15,805 bases of DNA from CAYXXZ01 sp964469165 (GTDB lineage Bacteria > Pseudomonadota > Gammaproteobacteria > Pseudomonadales > Porticoccaceae): the NCBI GenBank assembly GCA_964469165.1, contig CAYXXZ010000070.1:1-15805 (forward strand), given 5' to 3'. Shown here piece after piece: positions 1 through 7,456 of this stretch. A model generated the notes under the pieces. It was not told the origin of the DNA, ran no database searches, and was given only the letters and a program-made list of their open reading frames with translations. Position numbers and translations under genes: made by a program. Position 1 is the stretch's first letter. Every line of letters starts with the position of its first letter.

Positions 1-34
1 CACAGTTCACAGGATGAGCGTGGCACCCCCCTGT

Positions 35-76
35 TAACTGTCAACTGAAAACTGTGAACTGATAACTGTCAACTAA
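35..76. repeat. Degenerate 7-bp tandem repeat, consensus NAACTGN
   Basis: Six consecutive heptads can be read directly: TAACTGT, CAACTGA, AAACTGT, GAACTGA, TAACTGT and CAACTAA. The central AACT is invariant and the edges vary. The array lies just past the stop codon of yheS. Bases 1-12 (cacagttcacag) are a fragment of the same unit in the opposite orientation, matching the array at the other end of the window. It is a short tandem heptanucleotide repeat; its function is unknown. No terminator hairpin for yheS is visible here. Confidence 0.7.
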
Positions 77-79
77 ACC

Positions 80-1996
80 CTAATCAGCCCCCAACTCCGC
101 TTCCAGTTCCTCGAGCATCTCCATCTGCTCGAGCCATTCCAGCTCGAAAGCCTCTTTTTGCTGCTGGAGCGCTCCCCGCTCGAGTAGTACCTCCTGCATG
201 CGCTCGCGGTTTGCGGCCTCGTATAAGCTCGTATCCGCCAACCGAGCTTCAAGCGCGGCGAGCTTTTCGTCGACGCTGGCCATTTTCGCTTCGGTGGCAC
301 CCAGCGCCTTCTTGAGCGGCGCGAGCTGCTTGCGCACCTCCGCCGCCTGTTGGCGCTGGCGCTTCCTGTCCTGAGGGGCTGTCGGGCTGTCGCCAGCCTT
401 TTCTTCCGACTTACCTTTCTGGGCCTTGAGCGAGGTCAGCAGCCAGTGGCTGTATTCATCCATGTCGCCCTGATAGGGCTCCACACGCCCGTCATGTACC
501 AACAGCAATTGATCCACTGTATTGCGAATCAGGTGGCGATCGTGTGACACCAGCACCATTGCGCCCTCGAAACTCTGCAGGGCGACGGTCAGGGCGTGGC
601 GCATCTCCAGATCCAGATGGTTGGTGGGTTCGTCGAGCAACAGCAGGTTGGGCTTCTGCCAGACGATCAGGGCCAACGCCAGGCGTGCTTTCTCGCCCCC
701 GGAAAAGCGCGCGATGCTGTCCTTGGCCATATCGCCGCGAAAGTCGAAGCCGCCGAGAAAATCGCGAATGCCCTGCTCCGGCGCCTGCGGCGACATGCGC
801 TGCAGCGTCTGTATCGGGCTTGCCTCGAGATCGAGAGTATCCACCTGGTGCTGACTGAAATAGCCGATGCGCAGGTGCTCGCCCGCGACGCGCTCGCCCG
901 CCACCAGCGGGATCTCACCGGCAAGGCTGCGTATCAGGGTCGACTTGCCCGCGCCATTGGCGCCCAACAGGCCGATTCGCGAGCCGGGGTGGATGCTCAG
1001 GCCGAGATGGGTCAGCACCGCCTTGTCGCGGTAGCCGAGCGATGCACCCGACAGGCTCAACAGGGGGTCGGAGAATTTGTCGGGCGCGGGAAAACTGAAA
1101 TCGAAGGGCGAGTCCACATGGGCGGCGGACAGGCGCTCCATGCGCTCCAGTTCCTTCAGGCGGCTCTGCGCCTGACGCGCCTTGGTGGCCTTGGCGCGAA
1201 AGCGACTGACGAAGCGGTTGATCTCCGCGATGCGGCGCTGCTGGCGCTCGAAGTTGGCCTGATCACGGGCCAGGCGCTCGGCGCGCTGCACTTCATAGGA
1301 TGAGTAGTTGCCGCGGTAGGTCCAGAGTTTGCACTGCTCGATCTGAAGGACTGCTTCACAGACACCATCGATGAAATCCCGGTCGTGGGAAATCAGCAGC
1401 AAAGTGCCGGAGTATTGGCGCAGCCAGTCTTCGAGCCAGAGGCTGGCGTCGATATCCAGGTGGTTGGTGGGCTCGTCGAGCAGCAACAGATCCGAGGGGC
1501 ACATCAACGCCTGTGCCAGATTGAGACGAATGCGCCAGCCCCCCGAGAAGGTATTGACACTGCGTGCGCACTCCTCGGTGGCAAAGCCGAGACCATGAAG
1601 CAGTTTCTCCGCGCGGGCCTGCGCGGAATAACCGTCGATGTCATCCAGCTTCTGATACAGCGAACCCAGTACCGCGTTGTCGGCATTTTCCTGGGCCAGG
1701 GCGATGGCGCGCTCGGTTTCGCGGAACACGACATCACCATCGAGCACGTAGTCAAGCGCCGATACACCACTGGCGGCAACCTCCTGGGCCATATGGGCGA
1801 CACGCCAGTGAGCAGGAATACGGAGATTGCCGCTGTCTGCCTGCACGTTGTGCAGCAACATCTGGAAAAAGGTGGACTTGCCGGCACCATTGGCGCCGAT
1901 CAAGGCGATCTTCTGCCCTGGGTGAATGGCCGCGTTCGCCCCCTCCAGGAGGAGTTTGGTGCCGCGCCGCAAACTGATGTTTTCGATACTGATCAT
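80..1996 (-). CDS. yheS: ABC-F family ATP-binding protein, YheS type
   Basis: This is a soluble ABC-F protein of 638 aa with two ATPase domains and no membrane segments. Family members bind the ribosome near the E site and act on stalled or slow translation; the specific role of YheS is poorly defined. Domain 1 has Walker A GANGAGKS (34-41), signature FSGGW (150-154) and Walker B LLLLDEPTNHLD (about 170-181). The charged inter-domain linker (about 235-290) contains FRAKATKARQAQSR, typical of the ABC-F P-site tRNA-interaction region. Domain 2 has GANGAGKST (345-353), FSGGEKAR (431-438) and a second LLLLDEPTNHLD (451-462). A charged, coiled-coil-like tail follows from about 525. Length and motif order match E. 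coli YheS (about 637 aa) rather than Uup or EttA. It is transcribed away from the gene at 2115; the start ATG is the first in frame. Confidence 0.95.
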   Translation of the reverse strand: MISIENISLRRGTKLLLEGANAAIHPGQKIALIGANGAGKSTFFQMLLHNVQADSGNLRIPAHWRVAHMAQEVAASGVSALDYVLDGDVVFRETERAIALAQENADNAVLGSLYQKLDDIDGYSAQARAEKLLHGLGFATEECARSVNTFSGGWRIRLNLAQALMCPSDLLLLDEPTNHLDIDASLWLEDWLRQYSGTLLLISHDRDFIDGVCEAVLQIEQCKLWTYRGNYSSYEVQRAERLARDQANFERQQRRIAEINRFVSRFRAKATKARQAQSRLKELERMERLSAAHVDSPFDFSFPAPDKFSDPLLSLSGASLGYRDKAVLTHLGLSIHPGSRIGLLGANGAGKSTLIRSLAGEIPLVAGERVAGEHLRIGYFSQHQVDTLDLEASPIQTLQRMSPQAPEQGIRDFLGGFDFRGDMAKDSIARFSGGEKARLALALIVWQKPNLLLLDEPTNHLDLEMRHALTVALQSFEGAMVLVSHDRHLIRNTVDQLLLVHDGRVEPYQGDMDEYSHWLLTSLKAQKGKSEEKAGDSPTAPQDRKRQRQQAAEVRKQLAPLKKALGATEAKMASVDEKLAALEARLADTSLYEAANRERMQEVLLERGALQQQKEAFELEWLEQMEMLEELEAELGAD

Positions 1997-2114
1997 GGCC
2001 GCGCATTATGCCCGAATTTACCGCTCCGCGACCGAATCGGCACGCTCGTCGCGCAGTCGTGGACAACAGCGACAGGATCGTGATAAACAGCGCCCTTTTG
2101 ACGAGTTGCGAAAC

Positions 2115-2369
2115 ATGCAAAGAGAGAGAAGAAAAGGCCTGCCAGCGGTGCCAACCGACCTCCGGACGATTCTCAGCGTTGCCCAGAAAAACGCCCTCGA
2201 TGAGTTGGAGACTTTCGGCTGGGTGGTCGATTACGTGCGCCGTCCGCTTTTTCAGGAACCCCGCGTCATTGTCCGCAATCCGCAAAGCGGCGCCCGCGCC
2301 ATCATCGATGCAGACGGCCTGGTCGATCACAATCCCGCCAATATAGTGATGCGCAACGACGACCAGTGA
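2115..2369 (+). CDS. Small conserved-looking hypothetical protein
   Basis: This is an 84-aa soluble protein with no signal peptide, membrane span or known catalytic motif. It begins MQRERRKGLPAVPTDLR. Its core holds LETFGWVVDYVRRPLFQEP followed by an acidic Asp/Asn-rich end. The alternation of hydrophobic residues and the Gly-Trp and RRPLFQ segments look like a real folded domain, and I recall similar small proteins of unknown function in gammaproteobacteria. The frame stays open upstream to an ATG at 1995 that overlaps the start of yheS. I chose 2115 because the upstream part is low-complexity (Arg, Ser and Gln rich) and the recalled relatives begin at an ERRKG-like N-terminus. No strong ribosome-binding site precedes 2115, so the start is uncertain. 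It is co-directional with djlA, 152 bp away. Confidence 0.6.
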   Translation: MQRERRKGLPAVPTDLRTILSVAQKNALDELETFGWVVDYVRRPLFQEPRVIVRNPQSGARAIIDADGLVDHNPANIVMRNDDQ

Positions 2370-2521
2370 AGTCTCCGCAGATTATTTGTCAGTTGCGCAG
2401 AACGCTCGACCCGATCGATGTCCGTCCCTCTGTTGCGGCCACGAAAATCCTGTTAGGGTAGCCACCGGGCTCCCGTCCGCTCGTCGCTTCTCATCATCAA
2501 CTTCGCGTATTCGAACACAGT

Positions 2522-3325
2522 ATGTGGTATGGAAAACTCATAGGCGGCCTTATCGGTCTGCTCGCCGGCGGCCCTTTTGGGCTCATTATCGGCGTTCTCG
2601 TCGGACACTATTTCGACCGCGCCATGGGCGGTTTCACCACCAGGATGACGCCCGCCGAGCGCCAGCATGTGGAAGAGTCCTTTTTCCGCACCGTGTTTCT
2701 CATGATGGGTCGCCTCGCCAAGTCCGATGGTCGGGTCTCCGAGGTGGAGATCGCCTACATCGAACAGCTCATGACCCAGATGGGCCTCACCGCCGATCAC
2801 CGCCAGCGGGCCATCGCAATTTTCAAGGAAGGGGTCGCGGGCCAGTTCGACATTGCCAGTGAACTGACCAGCTTTCGCAGCATCTGCGCCAAACATCCGG
2901 TGCTGTCACAGCAACTGCTCAACTACTTGCTGTCGCTCGCCCTCGCCGACGGCGCCCTGTCCGCGGACGAGGAGGCGTTCCTGCGCCAGGTGGCGACGGG
3001 GCTCGGTATCTCACCGCGGCTCTTCGAGCAGTTGTTGCGCATGATCCGCGCGCAAACCCACTTCCGTCGCGATGGCGGCCAGTCGCAATCCCGCTACGAT
3101 CCTCCCGGCCGCGACGAGCTCAGTCTCGCCTACGAGGCACTGGGTATCGATGAAAGCGTCACGGACGCGGAGCTGAAGAAAGCCTACCGCCGGCTGATGA
3201 GCGAAAACCATCCCGACAAGCTCACCGGCCAGGGTGTGCCGGAAGACATGATCAAGCTCGCCACGGAACGATCGCAGGAAATCCAGACCGCCTACGATCT
3301 GATCAAGAAACACCGCGGCCTGTAG
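2522..3325 (+). CDS. djlA: Membrane-anchored DnaJ-like co-chaperone DjlA
   Basis: DjlA is a type III membrane J-protein that stimulates the ATPase of DnaK at the cytoplasmic face of the inner membrane. In enterobacteria it is linked to envelope stress and capsule induction. The 267-aa length is close to that of E. coli DjlA (271). Residues 5-28 form one Gly-rich hydrophobic anchor (KLIGGLIGLLAGGPFGLIIG). Residues about 50-175 form a TerB-like helical domain, including the acidic AKSDGRVSE and ALADGALSADE repeats. After a short Gln/Ser/Arg linker, the C-terminal J domain (about 200-267) carries the essential HPD triad at 230-232 within SENHPDKL. All DjlA parts are present in the usual order. 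The ATG follows 152 bp of non-coding DNA. No partner gene is adjacent. Confidence 0.95.
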   Translation: MWYGKLIGGLIGLLAGGPFGLIIGVLVGHYFDRAMGGFTTRMTPAERQHVEESFFRTVFLMMGRLAKSDGRVSEVEIAYIEQLMTQMGLTADHRQRAIAIFKEGVAGQFDIASELTSFRSICAKHPVLSQQLLNYLLSLALADGALSADEEAFLRQVATGLGISPRLFEQLLRMIRAQTHFRRDGGQSQSRYDPPGRDELSLAYEALGIDESVTDAELKKAYRRLMSENHPDKLTGQGVPEDMIKLATERSQEIQTAYDLIKKHRGL

Positions 3326-3353
3326 CGCTGGCAGCGCGCGGTGGTTTTAAACC

Positions 3354-3404
3354 GTAGGGGCAATTCATGAAACCGGCTTTATCGGTTCGCGCAATTGCCC
3401 CTAC
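3354..3404. repeat. Nested palindrome between convergent genes, possible bidirectional terminator
   Basis: GTAGGGGCAATT (3354-3365) and AATTGCCCCTAC (3393-3404) form a perfect 12-bp inverted repeat. Inside it, AACCG (3371-3375) pairs with CGGTT (3383-3387). It sits between the stops of djlA and the convergent lipoprotein gene, so it may terminate transcription from both sides. It lacks a clear T-tract, and the GTAG...CTAC ends resemble those of the larger element at 11747-11978. An intergenic repeat (REP/MITE-like) is therefore an alternative to a simple terminator. Confidence 0.6.
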
Positions 3405-3416
3405 ACAAACATCCGG

Positions 3417-3824
3417 CTATGACTCGGCGCCACTGCCCTCGAGTTTGATGTAAGGCGTGAGCTCCTTGATGAAACAGCGCCGCCCATCCGGCAGGATCAC
3501 GTGCGTGGATCTGTCCAGCTCAAAGGGCCCGAGGGTACTGAAACCGAGACTGCTGGCCGAACGGATGCCGCTGCACGGACTGCCGAAGGTGGCCAGTAGC
3601 TCGCCGTGCCTGTAGGTTTCGATGATCAGGGTCTTGTTGTCCACCACACGCCAGTTTTTGATGTCCGGGGAACCCATGCTGGAATGAATCACCACGGAAT
3701 CCTGTTTTTCTTCCCGGGTGAAGGTGGTAACCTGCTCCTCGTTGCCGCTCCCGGGCGGCGTAGACGCAGCGCAGCCCCCTATCAGCAGGGCCACCGCCAG
3801 TGTAAAACTCAGCTTGACGCTCAT
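3417..3824 (-). CDS. Small lipoprotein, DUF6491-like
   Basis: This 135-aa protein has an N-terminal lipoprotein signal: MSVK, hydrophobic residues 5-17, then a lipobox LIGGC with Cys18 as the predicted acylated residue. It should end up lipid-anchored in the periplasm or outer membrane. Ala19 at +2 does not indicate retention in the inner membrane. The mature part contains NWRVVDNKTLIIET, then Cys84 in GSPCSGIRSASSLGF and Cys117 in LPDGRRCFIKEL. This arrangement (WR..D..TL..., a first Cys with GIR..LGF, then a GRRC motif) matches what I remember of DUF6491 proteins, and the two cysteines probably form a disulfide. Function is unknown. A GGGAG-type ribosome-binding site precedes the ATG. It is divergent from the CoA-binding protein gene. 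Confidence 0.75.
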   Translation of the reverse strand: MSVKLSFTLAVALLIGGCAASTPPGSGNEEQVTTFTREEKQDSVVIHSSMGSPDIKNWRVVDNKTLIIETYRHGELLATFGSPCSGIRSASSLGFSTLGPFELDRSTHVILPDGRRCFIKELTPYIKLEGSGAES

Positions 3825-3921
3825 GACACGCTCTCCCGTTTTCAGTGACGTTGAGCAACCGCCTGTTAGACTTTCTTTTTTCCCGTTTTACTCACGCATT
3901 TTTCAGCGAGGCAGAACTTCC

Positions 3922-4293
3922 ATGACGTACAACGTCGCAATTCTCGGGGCGAGCAGCAACCCCTCCCGCTATGCCTGGAAAGCCCAGCGTCTGTTGAGCG
4001 AACACGGCTACCCGGTATTTCCCGTGTCGATCAGTCACGCCGAGGTCGACGGCGTTGCCGCGTTCCGAACCCTGACGGAGATTCCCGCAACCGTGGATAC
4101 GGTGACACTGTATCTGAGACCGGACAACCTGGAAAGCTGCCTGGCCGACATCCTCGCCATCAAGCCGCGCAGGGTGATTTTCAATCCCGGCAGTGAATCG
4201 CCGCAGGCCATGAAGGTGCTGCGCGAACACGGCATCGCCGTGGAGGCCGCCTGCACCCTGGTGTTGCTGCGCACCGGCCAGTTCGACGCCTGA
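3922..4293 (+). CDS. CoA-binding (YccU-like) Rossmann-fold protein
   Basis: This 123-aa single-domain cytosolic protein begins TYNVAILGASSNPSRYAWKA, the glycine-containing nucleotide-binding loop of the CoA_binding_2 family. It continues through PVFPVS, a LPDNL-like segment (RPDNLESCL) and IFNPGSESP, which are typical of that family. Relatives bind CoA or acyl-CoA in a fold like the N-terminal half of succinyl-CoA ligase alpha, but most have no known reaction. The frame is open upstream from 3718. The ATG at 3922 was chosen because the recognisable domain starts immediately there and GAGG lies about 11-14 bases upstream. It may be co-transcribed with the metallohydrolase gene 69 bp downstream; the functional link is unknown. 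Confidence 0.85.
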   Translation: MTYNVAILGASSNPSRYAWKAQRLLSEHGYPVFPVSISHAEVDGVAAFRTLTEIPATVDTVTLYLRPDNLESCLADILAIKPRRVIFNPGSESPQAMKVLREHGIAVEAACTLVLLRTGQFDA

Positions 4294-4362
4294 GGCACCG
4301 CCGTGCATTACCCCAAGCTTTCAATTACCCTGTATCCAAAGCTTTTCCCCGGAAGGTAACGG

Positions 4363-5592
4363 ATGTCACCACGCCTGCTGTCTGCGCTTTTCCTCACCCT
4401 GATCCCGCTGTTTTCCGCGCTGCCGGTGAGCGCCGCCGAGGTGGCGCAGGAGGAAAGGCCCGCGGAAGCTTCCGCCGATGCCGACCAGCCCAGGAAAAAG
4501 AAAACGCTCTTCCCTTTCAACCTGCCCTTTTTCGGCCTGGGTCGCGAGGAGGAGCCGGTGCTGCACGGCAGCGTCACCATCCTGGATACCGCCGTTCCGC
4601 CGGCCACCTCCATGCGTCTCAGCTGGACGCCCGCGGACACCTTCGAAAGCATCGCCGCGCCCACCCCCGTGCTGGTGCTCAACGGCGCGACGCCGGGGCC
4701 GACGCTGTGCCTCACCGGCGCGGTACACGGCGACGAGATCAATGGCATCGAGATCATTCGCCAGGTCTTTTTCGAGCTCAATCCCCAGGAATTGTCGGGC
4801 GTGTTGCTGGGTGTGCCCATCGTCAACCAGATGGGCTTTCGCCTCACCTCGCGCTACCTGCCCGACCGCCGCGATCTGAACCGCTATTTCCCCGGCGACC
4901 CGCGCGGCAGCTCGGCATCCCGTATCGCCCATTCATTCTTCCACGAGGTCGTCGCCAACTGCGACGCTCTTGTCGACATGCACACCGGTTCCTTTCACCG
5001 CACCAACATTCCCCAGTTGCGCGCCGACATGCGCAATGAAAAGGTCGCCCAGCTGGTGCACGGCTTCGGCGGCATGATCGTACTTCACAGCGAGGGCGCC
5101 AAAGGCTCACTGCGCCGCGCTGCCGTGGACGCGGGTATCCCCGCCATCACCCTGGAGGCCGGCGAGCCGTTACGAATTCAGCAAAGCGTGGTAAAGGACG
5201 GCGTGGAGCGCATCCGCAATCTCATGACCAACATGGGCATGTACCAGCGCCCGCGCTTCTGGTCGACGACCGAGCCCACCTACCTGAACTCGCGCTGGAT
5301 CCGCACGGAACACGGTGGCTTGCTGATCAGTTCGGTGAAACTTGGCGACATCGTCAAGCCGGGGGATGAGCTTGGCAAAGTGGTGAACCCCATCAACAAC
5401 CAGATATTTCCGCTCACCTCACCTCACCACGGGCGCGTGATCGGCATGGCGCTCAATCAGGTCGTAATGCCCGGCTATGCCGCCTATCACATCGGCATCG
5501 AGGCGACGGAAGCATCCCTCGAAACAGCCAACGGCGACAAGAAACCGGAAAACGGCAGGACTCTGGATGAAGAAACCCGGGAGTTCGATTGA
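4363..5592 (+). CDS. Exported succinylglutamate desuccinylase/aspartoacylase-family zinc hydrolase
   Basis: This is a 409-aa member of the M14-like AstE/AspA family, which cleaves amide bonds of N-acyl amino acids or related substrates. Residues 1-25 look like a Sec signal peptide ending in VSAAEV, so the protein is probably periplasmic, unlike cytosolic AstE. A basic Lys/Phe-rich linker (about 43-60) follows. Zinc-site motifs are H122-GDE125 in GAVHGDEINGIE and H207 in LVDMHTGS; DLNRYFPG (171-178) and E265 in ITLEAGEP fit the family substrate and catalytic motifs. The C-terminal part (about 310-385, GDIVKPGDELGKV and later) resembles the beta-barrel/lipoyl-like domain of these enzymes. The tail is charged. 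GGAAGG precedes the ATG by about 6 bases. The substrate cannot be deduced. No arginine-catabolism (ast) genes are nearby, which argues against AstE itself. Confidence 0.88.
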   Translation: MSPRLLSALFLTLIPLFSALPVSAAEVAQEERPAEASADADQPRKKKTLFPFNLPFFGLGREEEPVLHGSVTILDTAVPPATSMRLSWTPADTFESIAAPTPVLVLNGATPGPTLCLTGAVHGDEINGIEIIRQVFFELNPQELSGVLLGVPIVNQMGFRLTSRYLPDRRDLNRYFPGDPRGSSASRIAHSFFHEVVANCDALVDMHTGSFHRTNIPQLRADMRNEKVAQLVHGFGGMIVLHSEGAKGSLRRAAVDAGIPAITLEAGEPLRIQQSVVKDGVERIRNLMTNMGMYQRPRFWSTTEPTYLNSRWIRTEHGGLLISSVKLGDIVKPGDELGKVVNPINNQIFPLTSPHHGRVIGMALNQVVMPGYAAYHIGIEATEASLETANGDKKPENGRTLDEETREFD

Positions 5593-5652
5593 TGACGGGC
5601 GAATCAGATGATTTACTCATAAAGTCACAAATCCAGGCTACGCGCCAGTTGA

Positions 5653-5760
5653 GCTATAAGCTGTAGGCTCTACGTTGAACGCTGGCAGAGCCCGGTTCTT
5701 GCCATGCTCCTGCTTATGGCTTATGGCTTATGGCTTATGGCCTAAAACTTACGGCTCATT
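5653..5760. repeat. 7-bp repeat cluster, unit GCTTATG
   Basis: Four perfect GCTTATG units run at 5712-5739, followed in register by the degenerate heptads GCCTAAA, ACTTACG and GCTCATT (to 5760). Upstream, GCTATAA, GCTGTAG and GCTCTAC (5653-5673) form three more heptads starting with GCT. The cluster lies in the 283-bp gap between the metallohydrolase gene and the cold-shock gene, before the terminator. No gene is visible in this gap. The unit length equals that of the AACTG arrays at the window ends, but the sequence is different. Confidence 0.65.
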
Positions 5761-5815
5761 CCACCTCACGCGCGGCTACAGCCTGAATTTCCGCCGACTG
5801 TAAGGCCTGCCCACA

Positions 5816-5854
5816 AAACAAAACCCCGGCGCTTGCGCAGCCGGGGTTTTGTTT
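5816..5854. terminator. Strong bidirectional Rho-independent terminator
   Basis: A perfect 15-bp inverted repeat (5816-5830 and 5840-5854) has a 9-base loop, gcttgcgca. Its GCCGGGG core is flanked by TTTTGTTT on the right and AAACAAAA on the left. The hairpin is therefore followed by a U-rich tract on either strand. It sits 21 bp beyond the stop of the cold-shock gene (-) and also follows the metallohydrolase gene (+), so it should stop transcription from both. Confidence 0.93.
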
Positions 5855-5875
5855 CGAGCTAAAGGATCAGGAGTA

Positions 5876-6082
5876 TCAGACGAGTTTTACGTCTTCAGCC
5901 TGAGGACCTTTCTGCCCTTGAGCAACGCGAAACTCGACGCGTTGACCTTCTTCCAGCTTTTTGAAGCCGTCGCCCACGATCGCGCGATAGTGAACGAAAA
6001 CATCTGGACCGTTATCCTGCTGAATGAAGCCGTAGCCTTTTTCAGAGTTGAACCACTTTACAGTGCCCGTAGTAGTAGACAT
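5876..6082 (-). CDS. Cold-shock protein (CspA family)
   Basis: This 68-aa single cold-shock domain binds single-stranded RNA and DNA and melts mRNA secondary structure. RNP1 is KGYGFI (15-20) and RNP2 is VFVHY (28-32); W10, F11 and the downstream aromatic residues complete the nucleic-acid face. The N-terminus MSTTTGTVKWFNSEKG is typical. An in-frame TTG two codons upstream (6086-6088) is possible, but I chose the ATG at 6082 because AAAGG lies 7 bases before it and the family starts there. It is monocistronic: a clear promoter and a leader of about 155 nt precede it and a strong terminator follows. The long leader suggests post-transcriptional control as in E. coli cspA, but cold induction itself cannot be proven from sequence. 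The paralogue (CspA, CspC, CspD etc.) cannot be assigned. Confidence 0.95.
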   Translation of the reverse strand: MSTTTGTVKWFNSEKGYGFIQQDNGPDVFVHYRAIVGDGFKKLEEGQRVEFRVAQGQKGPQAEDVKLV

Positions 6083-6238
6083 AACCAAACCTTTGAAACG
6101 TAAAAAGCCCTTGCGGGATATAACAGTAAAGTCCTTGCGGACGCTCGGTGGAAAATGCAGGGATCAGTTATGACTACGAGACGACGATTTCAGATTTATC
6201 TTCGGACGACGCACACCAGGAACACTGTTTTCCATCCA
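6083..6238 (-). promoter_or_regulatory. Long structured 5' leader of the cold-shock gene
   Basis: About 155 nt lie between the predicted transcription start and the ATG, similar to the length known for E. coli cspA leaders. On the transcribed (-) strand, two near-identical short hairpins occur in tandem: GTCC-GCAA-GGAC (6131-6142) and CCC-GCAA-GGG (6108-6117). Both have a GNRA-type GCAA tetraloop and both are followed by a CTTT-containing stretch. The second lies about 25 nt before the start codon, near the ribosome-binding site. A temperature- or Csp-responsive role is inferred, not shown. Confidence 0.55.
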
Positions 6239-6243
6239 CATCA

Positions 6244-6271
6244 AATATAAGCATAGAATGTGAAAAGTCAA
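6244..6271 (-). promoter_or_regulatory. Sigma-70 promoter of the cold-shock gene
   Basis: On the - strand, TTGACT (-35, 6266-6271) is followed by a 16-bp spacer and TATATT (-10, 6244-6249). The spacer is AT-rich, unlike the surrounding GC-rich coding DNA. The start of transcription would be near 6237-6238. Confidence 0.75.
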
Positions 6272-6364
6272 TGAAGTTTCCCGCCCTTTTTTATAGTGGT
6301 GAGAACTATCGAGCGTCGGTCTGAGGCTAGGCGTGGGCACCGCCGCAATGCTTACCGCAAAGGC

Positions 6365-7456
6365 TCAATCACCCGACAGTTGTTTCTCGCGAAAATCCAG
6401 CATGCGCTGCAAGGGCACCATGGCCTTGCGCCCCAGCTCGGGATCCACGAGCACTTCGTTGCTGCCCGTTTCGAGGCTCTCCACCATGTTGTCCAGGTGA
6501 TTCATGGCCATCCAGGGGCAATTGGCGCAACTGCGACAGGTGGCGCCGTTGCCCGCCGTGGGCGCAATGATCAGTTCCTTCTCCGGTGCGAGCTGGCGCA
6601 TCTTGTAGAAGATGCCCTCGTCGGTGGCAACCACGATGCGCTTGTGGGGCAGGGTGCGCGCCGCTTCGATCAGCTGCGAGGTGGACCCCACCGCATCGGC
6701 GAGCGCCACCACGTTATCGGGCGACTCGGGGTGCACCAGGACGGCGGCATCCGGGTACATTTTCTTGATGTCGAGAATGCCGCGGAATTTGAATTCTTCG
6801 TGGACGATGCAACTGCCGTCCCACAGCAGCATATCGGCGCCCACTTTCTTCTGGACGTAGCCGCCCAGGTACTTGTCCGGCCCCCAGAGGATCTTTTCGC
6901 CCTGGCTGTCCAGGTAGTCGATCACATCGACAGCGATGCTCGAGGTCACCACCCAGTCGGCGCGCGCCTTCACCGCGGCGGAGGTATTGGCGTACACCAC
7001 TACCGTGCGATCGGGGTGCTCGTCACAGAATGCCGCGAACTCCTCGGCCGGACAGCCGATATCGAGGGAACAGGTGGCTTCCAGAGTGGGCATCAGCACA
7101 CGCTTTTCCGGGGTGAGAATCTTGGCCGTCTCACCCATGAAGCGCACGCCACACACCAGCAGGGTGCTGGCGGAGTGTTTCTTGCCGAAACGGGCCATCT
7201 CCAGCGAATCGGAGACGATACCACCCGTCTCTTCCGCCAGGCGCTGAATGCCAGGCTCGGTGTAGTAGTGGGCGACGATCACCGCATCCTTCTCCACCAG
7301 CAGTTCCTTGATGCGCGCGCAGCAGGCTTCCTCCTCCTCGAGGCTGCGCCTGGGCTCGTCGTGAAGGCGATCCAGATGTTGCTGGACAATGTCGCGAAAA
7401 CGTGAATCTTCGGCTATCTGCAAGCGATTGGTCATGGCACGAAAGCAGTCGAACAT
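6365..7456 (-). CDS. nadA: Quinolinate synthase A
   Basis: NadA is a [4Fe-4S] enzyme that condenses iminoaspartate with dihydroxyacetone phosphate to quinolinate in de novo NAD synthesis. The 363-aa product matches the family across its length: AHYYTEPGIQRLAEETGG, SDSLEMARFG, GVRFMGETAKIL, VYANTSAAVKARADWVVTSS, HPESP, GSTSQLI and CRSCANCPWMAMN. The cluster ligands should be C129, C216 and C313. Their spacings of 87 and 97 residues are the same as in E. coli NadA (C113, C200, C297). The N-terminus is variable: ATG at 7456 or the second ATG at 7435 (MTNRLQ) are both possible, and neither has a strong ribosome-binding site. nadB and nadC are not in this window. It is divergent from cydA with 279 bp between. 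Confidence 0.97.
   Translation of the reverse strand: MFDCFRAMTNRLQIAEDSRFRDIVQQHLDRLHDEPRRSLEEEEACCARIKELLVEKDAVIVAHYYTEPGIQRLAEETGGIVSDSLEMARFGKKHSASTLLVCGVRFMGETAKILTPEKRVLMPTLEATCSLDIGCPAEEFAAFCDEHPDRTVVVYANTSAAVKARADWVVTSSIAVDVIDYLDSQGEKILWGPDKYLGGYVQKKVGADMLLWDGSCIVHEEFKFRGILDIKKMYPDAAVLVHPESPDNVVALADAVGSTSQLIEAARTLPHKRIVVATDEGIFYKMRQLAPEKELIIAPTAGNGATCRSCANCPWMAMNHLDNMVESLETGSNEVLVDPELGRKAMVPLQRMLDFREKQLSGD

Noticed and set aside
596..1303. Open frame of 235 codons on the + strand across yheS
   Set aside because: Shadow of yheS, which matches its family over the full length.
6296..7405. Long open frame (369 codons) on the + strand across nadA
   Set aside because: It is exactly antisense to nadA, which is unmistakable by motif and cysteine spacing. 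The product is His/Gly/Ala rich, typical of a shadow frame in GC-rich DNA.
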